64,000 nt of DNA. Origin: Acrasis kona. Its lineage: Eukaryota; Heterolobosea; Eutetramitea; Acrasida; Acrasidae. Where the stretch lies: contig JAOPGA020001336.1 in NCBI GenBank assembly GCA_026419775.2, positions 1 to 64,000 on the forward strand, written 5' to 3'. The position numbers were made by a program, and so were the translations under genes. Shown here piece by piece: positions 8,810 through 17,642 of the stretch. The notes under the pieces are model-generated. The model worked only from the letters and a program-made list of their open reading frames with translations, was not told where the DNA came from and searched no databases. Position 1 is the stretch's first letter. Every line of letters starts with the position of its first letter.

Positions 8810-10810
8810 TTATTGATTCATTACAAATTCCTTGACATCTTCATCTCCAGTCTTGTTCAACAATGGTCTCAACTCCGACAACATGCTCTTTTTTTGTTCA
8901 TTATCGCACTGCTTCATAAACGCGGTGGCCAATTTCCATCCAAAAGGAGCCTTGACTACATTAGAAAAATTATTTTTACAAATGTTAAACAAGTGAATAA
9001 AAATCTTGATGTACATGTTCGAATCAGAACACGATTCCTTTTTTTTCAAATCATTAGCACGTTCCAACCATACGGATAAGATCCTTGCGCCTTCATGACT
9101 CGACAAGAATCTAAAATCAATTTTCACCAATTGATTCTTGTCGTTGAAATGCTCCACGTGTCTAGCGTTGGTGAACAAGATTTGACACAATGCATCGATG
9201 GTGGAATGCGATTTGATGGCATCGCAACACGCCTCGATCAACGCAGTCTTCAATTGTGGTTCGTACTTGCTGGCGCTCTGTTCGAACACTTCGTAAAATC
9301 TCACCATCACCAAACTCAAAATTGAATTGGTGTATTTTTCTGGCAGGTGCTTGAGGGCCTTGGTCACGTACTTGATTCCCTTGTGCGAAGATAAAATGTT
9401 GATCAGCAACGATCCGTCTTGGTCAACCATGCTGGACCATACGGAATGGCACAAATGATCAAATGTCTTGTCGTACTTTTCAACGTCATAGTTGCTCTGT
9501 TGTTGTTTCTGACACAGGGAATGTTCTTGTATTTGCATCAAGATGTTGATTCCATTTTCAATCATGATGCACATTCTGGCGTGTTTGTCCTTGTTGATGC
9601 TCAACGATGCGCTGATTTGTGCCATGTTTTGTCTGGTCTCCAAATCAAAGTCGAAAATGTTACGAGGCGCTCTGACGTTTTGCGATGGGATGCGACCGAA
9701 TACGCGAGGTAATTGCGCCAATTCTTCTCTTTCCTTCTCTCTAATGTTCTCCAATTCTCTTTCGCTCTTGTAAATGTTGAGCGCTTCCACCAACCAATTG
9801 GCGAAATTGACATTGATTCGTTTCTGTTCGATCGTCTTCTTGTTGGTGACGCTGCAGTAGTAGTAATCGTCGGTGAATGGGTTCTTGATTTGAAGGTCGC
9901 TCATTTGTTGTCTCACTATTTGTTCGATTTCCTCCGCGTTCATGCATGAAGTGTCGTCGAATAACTTTCCGCTGATTTGATTGTATGTGGCATCGATTTT
10001 TTTTGGATTGTACGTATTGTATGTAAAGTGCAAATATTTGCGATATGTGGATTGTGTGGAATTGTTGTTGCCTTCTGATGAAGATGGTTGTGATTCGTGT
10101 GCCTTCATTCATGGGTTCGGGGCTAGGATTGGGTTGACTTGGCATGACGTATGGCATGTTAAAATTAGAAGGAGGCGTTCCGAGTTGCATGTTGATGATC
10201 ATTTGTCTCTCGAGTTCTTCTACGGACAATACGCCTGCTGAATTGAAGGGAGTGCTTGGTGGTGGCATCATGACGGGTGATGAAGACAAGGCTCCATACA
10301 TGTGGGCGTGGTTGGACATTAATTGGGATTCGAGTCCGGCATATTCGTTCCTATCAAAAGAGCCTGATGGGGACCATATGCCATCACCAATGTTGTGATT
10401 GGGAGCTGGTCTGTTGATGGGTCTACCCTTGCTTAACAGATGGGAGGGAATGGGCATCTCTGAAGTAGGAGGAGGTTTGTGAACGTTCTTTTCTTCGAAA
10501 TTAAGCGGTTGGGCGACTTGGTTGGATGATTCGCTCTTTTTAGTTCTTTCTACCTGATCTTGAGCGGAGGTTCTTGATGATAATTCTTGCCATTGATCCA
10601 CTGTGCTTTGTTAGGTAAGCGCGAATAAGAAAATTTACCTATAGAACCAATATCAGGTTCGGTGTCGTCTCCGAAAGTTAGGTCATTTTTATCATCGTCA
10701 TAATCTTCTACATTGTCCCGGAGATGCTCGTCGTCGTTCATCACCATATGGTCCGCTCCCAGAAATCCAAAACCTGGATCGTTACCGCTATCAAAACTAT
10801 CCCCGAACAT
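8810..10810 (-). CDS. PAT1: PAT1-family mRNA decay factor, with apparent frameshift
   Basis: Pat1 links deadenylation to decapping and bridges the Lsm1-7 complex in P-bodies. Exon 1 starts at ATG 10810 with the acidic Phe/Gly-rich N-terminus (NDLTFGDDTEPD). A 38-nt intron at 10601-10638 joins it to DQWQELSSR, resembling the conserved segment after the acidic region in Pat1 proteins. The middle is Pro/Asn-rich with VEELERQMI. The C-terminal alpha-helical domain (about residues 300-660) contains LPRVFGRIPSQNVRAPR, HKGIKYVTKALKHLP and FEQSASKYEPQLKTAL. Between about 10070 and 10125 the reading frame changes without a credible intron: frame one reads PEPMNEGTRI while the downstream frame begins at TGA-ATG overlap (MKAHESQPSS). 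This could be a sequencing indel, a real mutation, or recoding. Confidence 0.8.
10601..10638 (-). other. Intron 1 of PAT1 (38 nt)
   Basis: On the minus strand it reads GTAAATTTTC...AAAGCACAG. Removing it joins GACATTGGTTCTATAG to TGGATCAATGG in phase 1. It is typical of the introns in this window. Confidence 0.75.
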
Positions 10811-11023
10811 GTCTGTGTGTTTGTTTTGGTTGATTAAAGGATAAATATTTTTGTAACGAACGTTGAGAAAGAGGAAAACCTCAACCAGATGATGGTCCTG
10901 ATGTTTATCTTGGCAATCAAAGGGAGCCTATAAGATAGAATTTTTATTTTATTCAGATTGAGCACATCCTTCATAATGGTAACTACTAACAGTCATGGTG
11001 TCCAGCATTCTTGGTAACACATT

Positions 11024-12586
11024 TTAAACCTTTTCATTATTATGTCCCTCGTCTATAATTTTGTGTTTTTTCATTCTGTATCTTTTAGGCTTTGGTGTAT
11101 TTCCAGCATTCAAAAACAGTATCATGACACTTGCAATAAAAGTAACAGAGGCACACAACCCATATGTAAGTACATAGCCAAAATTTCGTACTGGAAAATT
11201 AGAGTATTTGTGTTCAATCGTTTTTCCAACAAACAACATCACACCAATAACTGGTGATGCAAGAACTCCTGATAAATCTGTTGCAACTGCGTACACACCT
11301 AGCTTCTTACAAGCTTCTTCTCTATTTACAGACACGATCTCACTAATAAGAGCGTTGTCTGCGGCATTGTATGAACCTAACGCTGCACCAAGCGGAATTC
11401 CCATCATACAAAGTAGGCTAAAGTTGTCTCCAATTAAGATGACCACAAACAACGACAGTGAAGCCGTCATGGCAGACGCACAAACCACATACTTTCTTCC
11501 AACGCGGTCGCTCATGACACCACCCAATATACTACTAACCATGGAGGAAAGAACTACAAACAACATAAACACAGCTTGAGCCTCTGGCGCTGATGTTATC
11601 AAATGATCAAAGAACAAAAAGTGGTATCGAGGCCCAACTACATCCTTCATGTAGTATAAAAAGTAGATAAGAATGCCCTGAATCGTGAACATCAATATAA
11701 ACCTTGCAGCAAACATCCAGAAGAAGTCCCAATTTATGAAAATGTTCAGCATGCCTCTACAAACAGCAACTAGCTCCTGTGATCTGGATGAAGGTTTGAT
11801 TTGAGACTCTTTGACAACTACTACGTGTGCAACATCTGGCACAAGCAAACAAACGATGAGAAAAGTAAATAATACTATAAAACTAACAATAGAACACAGG
11901 ATGATGGTTGGTACGTGAACATACAAGTACCCCATTACTGTTAATGCTAATGTGCTGCCAACAAAGGACAAAAAACCACTAACACCGCTCACAACACCAA
12001 AAGAATTTTTAGGGAAGGCATCCTGCATGAGTGCATTATAGGGCACAGATACAATAGAGTAACCAATGTAACCTATTGTTGTGACCACAGCATACAAGAA
12101 AAAGAGTAGTTTGTTTTTTGTATTGTTTATATCATCCGCAAAATAAAGCCATCCACGGAGCATTATGGAAGTAACCCATATGATTACACCTATAAACATG
12201 AATGGTTTCCTTTTTCCGATTCTTCTCTTTAATCCATTTAATGTGCCATCTTGATCAGAAATGTAACCGGTTATAACCCCAATTAAGCTCGGTAGGAATG
12301 CACTACCGATGGTTACCAGAGTTAACGCAATTTCTTTATTTCTCTCACCGACCATATGTAAAATTTGATTAGGTGTGAGTGATGCTCCAACAAAATTTGT
12401 GGAGAAACTAAGACCAAGCGTGAATAACCCATAAGCAACGGAGCGCACGACAAGTCTTTCATTTTTGTTGGGGGAGATGGTTTTAATTTGACTCTTGTTT
12501 AAAGTAGAATCCTGTTCTTGTTTAAAAGTATCAAAAGAAGTCGGAGTTCCCGAAATTGGTGAACTATCTTCCACTTCCTCCATCAT
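11024..12586 (-). CDS. Major facilitator superfamily transporter, 520 aa
   Basis: A twelve-helix secondary transporter with an ATG at 12586. The cytosolic N-terminus is about 45 residues. Loop 2-3 carries GYISDQDG then RRIGKRKPFMFIG, matching the D-x4-GxRRP signature of the SLC45/GPH-like group of proton-coupled sugar symporters. The equivalent loop in the second half is GGVMSDRVGRKYV, which is the classic MFS motif A. Hydrophobic stretches fit 6+6 helices, ending in a basic tail (PKPKRYRMKKHK). The substrate cannot be read from sequence; a sugar is likely by family. No intron detected. Confidence 0.8.
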   Translation of the reverse strand: MMEEVEDSSPISGTPTSFDTFKQEQDSTLNKSQIKTISPNKNERLVVRSVAYGLFTLGLSFSTNFVGASLTPNQILHMVGERNKEIALTLVTIGSAFLPSLIGVITGYISDQDGTLNGLKRRIGKRKPFMFIGVIIWVTSIMLRGWLYFADDINNTKNKLLFFLYAVVTTIGYIGYSIVSVPYNALMQDAFPKNSFGVVSGVSGFLSFVGSTLALTVMGYLYVHVPTIILCSIVSFIVLFTFLIVCLLVPDVAHVVVVKESQIKPSSRSQELVAVCRGMLNIFINWDFFWMFAARFILMFTIQGILIYFLYYMKDVVGPRYHFLFFDHLITSAPEAQAVFMLFVVLSSMVSSILGGVMSDRVGRKYVVCASAMTASLSLFVVILIGDNFSLLCMMGIPLGAALGSYNAADNALISEIVSVNREEACKKLGVYAVATDLSGVLASPVIGVMLFVGKTIEHKYSNFPVRNFGYVLTYGLCASVTFIASVMILFLNAGNTPKPKRYRMKKHKIIDEGHNNEKV

Positions 12587-12795
12587 CTTTGGTGTTGGTT
12601 GATTATCGCTTTGTAAGATTCACACAATTCTGAAACTATGGTTCGGCAAATCAATGTCACACGAATTTGCAACAACACCGAGGCGTGTATACGACCACAA
12701 CATATTTTAAGATAATATATTCAACAAAATTGCGCAAAAGTTCTTTAGATAAGGATATCATTTAACGTAATATATTATAAATAGATTAATACATC

Positions 12796-12878
12796 GCCCG
12801 TCTAGCTCAGTCGGTTATTTGAAATAGAGCGTTGGACTTTTAATCCAATGGTCGGGGGTTCGAGCCCCCCGGTGGGCG
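12796..12878 (+). tRNA. tRNA-Lys(TTT) with a 10-nt D-loop insertion
   Basis: The acceptor stem pairs GCCCGTC (12796) with GGTGGGC (12871-12877), discriminator G at 12878. The anticodon arm TTGGA-CTTTTAA-TCCAA places anticodon TTT at 12839-12841. The T arm GGGGG-TTCGAGC-CCCCC contains the B box, and a TTTTT tract follows as the pol III terminator. The D stem GCTC/GAGC is intact, but the loop is 18 nt: TATTTGAAAT (12816-12825) is inserted between the conserved GGT and AGAGC. Without it the gene would be an ordinary 73-nt tRNA-Lys. Confidence 0.95.
12816..12825 (+). other. D-loop insertion in tRNA-Lys, candidate ectopic intron
   Basis: The 10-nt TATTTGAAAT interrupts the D loop directly after the conserved GG pair. 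It contains the self-complementary ATTT-G-AAAT. It is not at the canonical 37/38 intron site. It could be a small non-canonical intron, a tolerated loop expansion, or a disabling insertion. Confidence 0.6.
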
Positions 12879-12908
12879 TAATTTTTAAAGTTATTCATGA
12901 AATATTCC

Positions 12909-14745
12909 TTATTTATTATTTGAGGACCTCTCCTCCTGGTGAAGCATAATCTCCACTCCAAATGGTATCATAAGAGCGCTAATCACAATAAAATACAAAC
13001 TATTCTCTCCAAACAACATCCTCGACATAAACTCCAAAGATCCCAAAAATCCATAAATAATAGACAAATTAGCCATACCCATCAACACGACGCACAAACC
13101 ACCTGCACAACAAAACAACACGTTGTAGTATGGTCTCGTCGTATTGTTACTCACATCTCTAATTCTCGCTAAAAACTTACTCTTCGATGCCAAATGAATT
13201 ACCACGGTCTCCAACATGATCAACAAACAATTAGCCAGTGCCCACGCAATCCATCTGGTCCACAAATCATGCCACACTGCTATAAATCCAAATATCAACC
13301 AAACGCTATACATTCGATTCTTGCTGCCTCCCAACGGCACATAGATATAACGTACAATAAACAAGTACAACGAGCGATGCCAAGACCTCCAGAATCCACT
13401 CACCGTGTAGTTATTGAATATGCAATTGGTCATATTCTCCGGTGGGTTCACTCCTTCCCAAAGCGCCCACAACCTAAACAACCTCCAAATGATTAAAAAC
13501 TTCATGTACATGAAGATCAAGGTGACTGCTCCGGTGCATGCCACTTCCGTGGAGGTCATTTCGAACGATGGACTGTTCCATAGGTTTTTTTCGTTCAGCC
13601 CCACGCTGTAGAGGAAATGTAAACCAAAATCTAAACAAATTGCATAAATGATTGCCATGATGGTCATTCTGATTTTGGAAGAACGATTCACTTCTTCTTG
13701 TGTTTTGTATTTTACGTAGGAAATGTACGAATTGTAACCGGTGACCGGTCCTCCAATGTATAATGGTGCGTAGAATACGTATCCAAGGAAACCGAGTAGG
13801 GTGTAATCTTTGAATGGATCCAATCGTGATTCTTGTCTTTGTCTATTCTCCGACCACTTTGATGTTTTTGATGATGAGTCATCGGGTGCCACGACATCGG
13901 ATGGGAGCAGCATGTTGGCGGCGTGTGATTTTAGTGCTTGATAGTAGTCAACGTTGAAGCTGATTAATCTGCACATTGAAATGTTGAAGCATACGCTCCA
14001 CTGGATGGGTCCCCTGTCGGAATCGAGGAAATCGAACTCTGGTCCTAAAATGTAACCAAAACTATACCCGCCAAAGTAGTCGCTCGAAAAGAGCACGGTG
14101 AGGTTCAATAGCCACGTCAGGGGCACAGTGAGTCTGCTCGCTCTGAAAGTTTTGGCAATGCTAAAGTTGATGAGGGCCACCAATATTGGGAAGATTACGA
14201 ATTGTTTGTGCAGATAACAAAGGAAAAGCAAGGAGAAGATTGTATTGTACGCAATGATGGGTGTTTTTGATGACTGTCTGCTTAAGTAAAGAACGGATGC
14301 TATTACATACCTTGCATAGATTGGTTCTAATCAGATACGATATGATTGAAGATAATGTGCCTGCGATGAGGAGTATAAATAGAGATCCCCTTAGAGATCT
14401 CCATTGGGGATCGGTTTTATCAATTAATCTGTCCGAAACCCATCCTTTATCTAGCCTTAGGGGAGCTCCTCCGGATTCCTTTCTTTCTTCAAGGAAGCGT
14501 TGAGATGTACTGTAGCTGATGTACATCATCAAACCAAAAAATATTACTGCCAAAACATATGATGGGATTATTATATATCGTGGAGGTGCCCTTTTCTTTA
14601 GATGTTCCTCCTGGTTCATCATCTTTGCGGTTGTTCTGGAGCTTGTAAAGAATTCGATCAACTTCACAGGATGAGGAAACATAATGGCCCTCAGCAAACT
14701 ATTATACAAATCAAGCATTAACACGTTAAGTGGGTGATGGACCAT
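12909..14745 (-). CDS. MBOAT-family acyltransferase, GUP1/HHAT-like, 599 aa
   Basis: Multi-pass membrane O-acyltransferase fold in the ER. The N-terminal part matches the Gup1/HHAT layout: a short soluble stretch with HPLNVLMLDLYNSL, a first helix near residue 70, and the DPQWRSLRG segment before the second helix. Later sequence includes LGFLGYVFYAPLYIGGPV, FRLWALWEGVNPPENM, SGFWRSWHRSLYLFIVRYIYVPLGG and the MBOAT histidine region FGFIAVWHDLWTRWIAWAL. Two exons (14745-14311, 14273-12909) are joined across a 37-nt GTATGT..ACAG intron, giving exactly 600 codons with stop. The start ATG 14745 is the first in frame; the open TTG at 14766 is ignored. Gup1 remodels GPI lipids and HHAT acylates Hedgehog; which applies is unknown. 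Confidence 0.8.
14274..14310 (-). other. Intron of the MBOAT gene (37 nt)
   Basis: Minus strand GTATGTAATA...AAGCAGACAG. Phase 0, joining CTATGCAAG to TCATCAAAA. Confidence 0.8.
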
Positions 14746-14766
14746 ATGGTCAGACAGTCCCAGCAA

Positions 14767-15529
14767 GATATTGGTCTGATATCAATAAATTCAGGATTTT
14801 AAAGATGAAGACGAAAATGAGAAGCGGACGGCAGCATTTAATCTTTGGTTAGCAGAATTTTATGATTATTGTTATATTAATTGTTTTCTAACTATGCTGC
14901 AATTTTGAGATTGATGTTGAGTTTCAACTTCAAAATCACTACATCAAGAGCGTCCTAGGATGGATCATGCATCAAGAGGGCACAGAAGAGGTTAAAAGGA
15001 AGCTAATCGAATCTCACATCAATTCCTCAGATTTCCTCATTGATGTTACTGCTGGTAACATTGCGAGCACTCTTGGTCACCAAGCATCCGATATTTAGCG
15101 ACGCGTTTACTGAACAACTCAATCTATTATTATGCAGTTTTGGATGTGTTTTAACAGAGCATTCATACAGTTGATGAGGGGCATTAAAGGTTTATTTATT
15201 GATGGATTCTTGTTGTGCTTGTCTGCACTTGTTGTAGGAATTATGTACATCAATAAGGAGTACAAAGGACCTCCAAGTCAAAGTAAGCTGAACCTTGTTT
15301 AACAATAAACAAAAATTTTAACTCAATCAAACATCTTCTGTTGTTGTGGGATGGTCTAATGTCATGACATGATCATTCTTCGAATATTTTTTATGATAAC
15401 CATGTCTGTATGGATCTTAGCGTTGATCTTTGTATCATATTCCTACCATTTTTACAAGAGCAACGATAACTAAACTTAACGCACCACCTGTGAGTACCCT
15501 ATTTGTATACAAATTTCAAAAATCAAAAT
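14767..15529 (+). other. Gap with two short unexplained ORFs
   Basis: A plus-strand open frame ending with TAG at 15096-15098 encodes VEFQLQNHYIKSVLGWIMHQEG, HINSSDFLIDVTAGNIAS; it lacks an obvious ATG start and may be the 3' exon of a small gene. The 56-codon ORF at 15132-15302 is listed separately. The rest is AT-rich with no recognised element. Confidence 0.4.
15132..15302 (+). CDS. Small single-pass membrane protein, 56 aa (possible)
   Basis: ATG 15132 to TAA 15302. The sequence has one strongly hydrophobic helix (GFLLCLSALVVGIMYI, about residues 26-41) with a basic N-terminal flank (RAFIQLMRGIKG) and a polar C-terminal tail (NKEYKGPPSQSK). This is a plausible tail- or signal-anchored micro-protein, and an AATAAA (AACAATAAAC) follows the stop. 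No family recognised, and short length means it could be chance. Confidence 0.35.
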   Translation: MQFWMCFNRAFIQLMRGIKGLFIDGFLLCLSALVVGIMYINKEYKGPPSQSKLNLV

Positions 15530-17485
15530 TTATTTACTATTATTGTGCGAATCTGGTAGCGGATTACTTGTGGGTACATGATTTACTTGTTGCTGCTGCT
15601 GCACCATACTTGCCAAATTAGACGTCACACTCGGAGCTCCATTATTCGTAAAGTTGAAAGTACTACCAGGCTGAGGTAGAGGTGCCACCTGTTGGTTCTG
15701 CATGGATCTTACATTAGGTCCCTGTAACAACTGCATCATACCTCCTTGTTGACCGGAGAAGATATATTGATTACCGGATGGTTGTGGCAACTGCGCACGC
15801 TGTGGTGGCTGAGTAGACTGCATCTGCTTGGAAGGAATTGGCTTGGACACATATTTGTCCGCATAACTTTGTGACATTTTTTGGATTAGTTGGATTCTGC
15901 TCTCCACGGAGTGATTATTCATCTTGACGACCCTTTCCACTTCTGGTTTACAATGTGGATAAACCTTGATGAGCTCAAGAGCAGTAGTGACTAGTTCCTT
16001 CTTCTTCGCTCTTTCTTGCTCGGATACTAACATCATTTGTTGAGTGGGAGCCATGGCGTTATTATTAGTTGACAGCATTCCCAAGAAGCTTTCCCCACTA
16101 GAAGAATTAGAAGGAGGCGGAGGAGGTGCCACGTTAGATTTTGAGTACATGTTCATGGCTGGATTATTATTACCTGGAGGCATAACCACACCAAGAGGAT
16201 AATTCGTCATAGGATTGTAAGGACCGGTGTTGGCTTTTTTGAGGCGACCCCTACCGGCGGGTATCAAGTTAGTAGTAGATCTCGAAGTACGCAAGATTGG
16301 ACTTGTGTCATCGGATATAAATGTATAGTTGGTACTTCCACTTGTCGGCGTAATGATGCCGTTATTTACATTAAAAGTCTGGGCAGCAGAAGGCTGCGAA
16401 GAAGGAAAAGGTTTATTTGCAAAATCTAATGGTCTTCCTTCTCTAATGGTAGCTGTGTCTTGTAACCTGGCCGAGACTTGATGTCCTTCCTTGTATGACC
16501 TTATCATAAATTGGACAGGATTCTCTGGCTGTTGGTAAGCGACGCTATTATTCACAACTAGATGTGCTGGTATGTTGTAGGATGATGTGGCGACAGCAGT
16601 TGAAGGAGGCGTAGGGGTAGAAACGGAGGTTGTAACTTCCTTCTTTTTCTTTTTCTTGGATGGGGGTAATTGTCCAGATCTCTTTCTCTTCTTCGACCAC
16701 GACCTGACCATATTTGACATTTCTCTCCTCCTCACGCTCTCAATGGACGGAAGCTGACCAATGGGAGGATTGGCTTTGAAGATGTTATACTTGTCTTGAC
16801 ATGATTTTGCATCACGAACACCATCAAATGGATAGATTAGAGTGTTAAACTCATCACAAACAAGATCCCAATTAATGGGCTGACCTTCGAATTGATTCTT
16901 TTGAACAATTTGATACAAACACAATTCTTCTTGTAACCTCCACTGTAATTCGGTAATGGAACTAGAAGCATTCGGTGGAGTCAAGGTAGTAAGAAGAGTA
17001 GTAGATTTTACAGAAGCCACCTTCTTATCAACATCGCTCTCGTCGGTCTTTTCTTCATCAATGACCGGAGTCGACGCCAAAGAAGCATCCGTTTTGGATT
17101 TCTTCTTTGGACGTTTAGTATCGGAAGAAGAAGAAGAAGATCTTTTTTTCTTTATTGGAGAAGTAGTAGATGTAGAAACAATTGGTGAATCCACTACAGG
17201 AGATTGATGAACTGTAGATTTCTTCTTCTTCTTCTTCTTCTTTTCGGAAACCTCTCCCGACGTCGCTCTGCTGCTCTTCTTTTTATTTAATGGAGGCAAC
17301 CCTGCATCCATCGGCTGTTGAACCTCCGCCACCACCACCGCATTCGAATCCAAACTCTCCGTAAGCACCTGATGATTCTCCTTGGATAAACTAGTCTCTG
17401 GTGGGTACACGGTCTTATACAAGGCATGATACGTCGATTCCTGCATGCTCAACACGAAGATTCCTTCTTGTTTCTCCATCACCAT
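15530..17485 (-). CDS. SANT/Myb-domain, Gln-rich nuclear protein, 651 aa
   Basis: The N-terminal 150 residues carry basic, Ser-rich nuclear-localisation stretches (KKKKKKKK, KRPKKKSK). A SANT/Myb-like unit lies at about residues 175-240: LQWRLQEELCLYQIVQ, INWDLVCDEFNTL, AKSCQDKYNIFKA. The remainder is Gln/Asn/Pro-rich with a helical segment AKKKELVTTALELIKVYP. This order (SANT then Q-rich tail) is that of the C-terminal half of EP400/Domino and PIE1 or of yeast Eaf1. It lies 157 bp downstream of the SWR1-type ATPase on the same strand, so it may supply in trans what is fused in those proteins. ATG 17485 directly follows TTTAG, so an upstream exon cannot be excluded. Confidence 0.7.
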   Translation of the reverse strand: MVMEKQEGIFVLSMQESTYHALYKTVYPPETSLSKENHQVLTESLDSNAVVVAEVQQPMDAGLPPLNKKKSSRATSGEVSEKKKKKKKKSTVHQSPVVDSPIVSTSTTSPIKKKRSSSSSSDTKRPKKKSKTDASLASTPVIDEEKTDESDVDKKVASVKSTTLLTTLTPPNASSSITELQWRLQEELCLYQIVQKNQFEGQPINWDLVCDEFNTLIYPFDGVRDAKSCQDKYNIFKANPPIGQLPSIESVRRREMSNMVRSWSKKRKRSGQLPPSKKKKKKEVTTSVSTPTPPSTAVATSSYNIPAHLVVNNSVAYQQPENPVQFMIRSYKEGHQVSARLQDTATIREGRPLDFANKPFPSSQPSAAQTFNVNNGIITPTSGSTNYTFISDDTSPILRTSRSTTNLIPAGRGRLKKANTGPYNPMTNYPLGVVMPPGNNNPAMNMYSKSNVAPPPPPSNSSSGESFLGMLSTNNNAMAPTQQMMLVSEQERAKKKELVTTALELIKVYPHCKPEVERVVKMNNHSVESRIQLIQKMSQSYADKYVSKPIPSKQMQSTQPPQRAQLPQPSGNQYIFSGQQGGMMQLLQGPNVRSMQNQQVAPLPQPGSTFNFTNNGAPSVTSNLASMVQQQQQVNHVPTSNPLPDSHNNSK

Positions 17486-17642
17486 CTAAACATACACAAC
17501 ACAAATTTCAATTTATAAAAATGTTTTTTTTAATGTCAAACAAAAATTGTTAGTTCTATTTATTTATGTAACACAAATCGCGAGAATGATTCATCACATT
17601 CGACAACAACAATTCATCAACAATTTACATCGCCCATCCATT

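Noticed and set aside
9095-10398. Several plus-strand ORFs of 76-97 codons
   Set aside because: They are antisense to the clear PAT1 coding sequence on the minus strand and show no domain features.
17100-17270. TTC/CTT-rich runs as simple repeats
   Set aside because: They encode Lys-rich nuclear-localisation stretches of the SANT protein on the minus strand.
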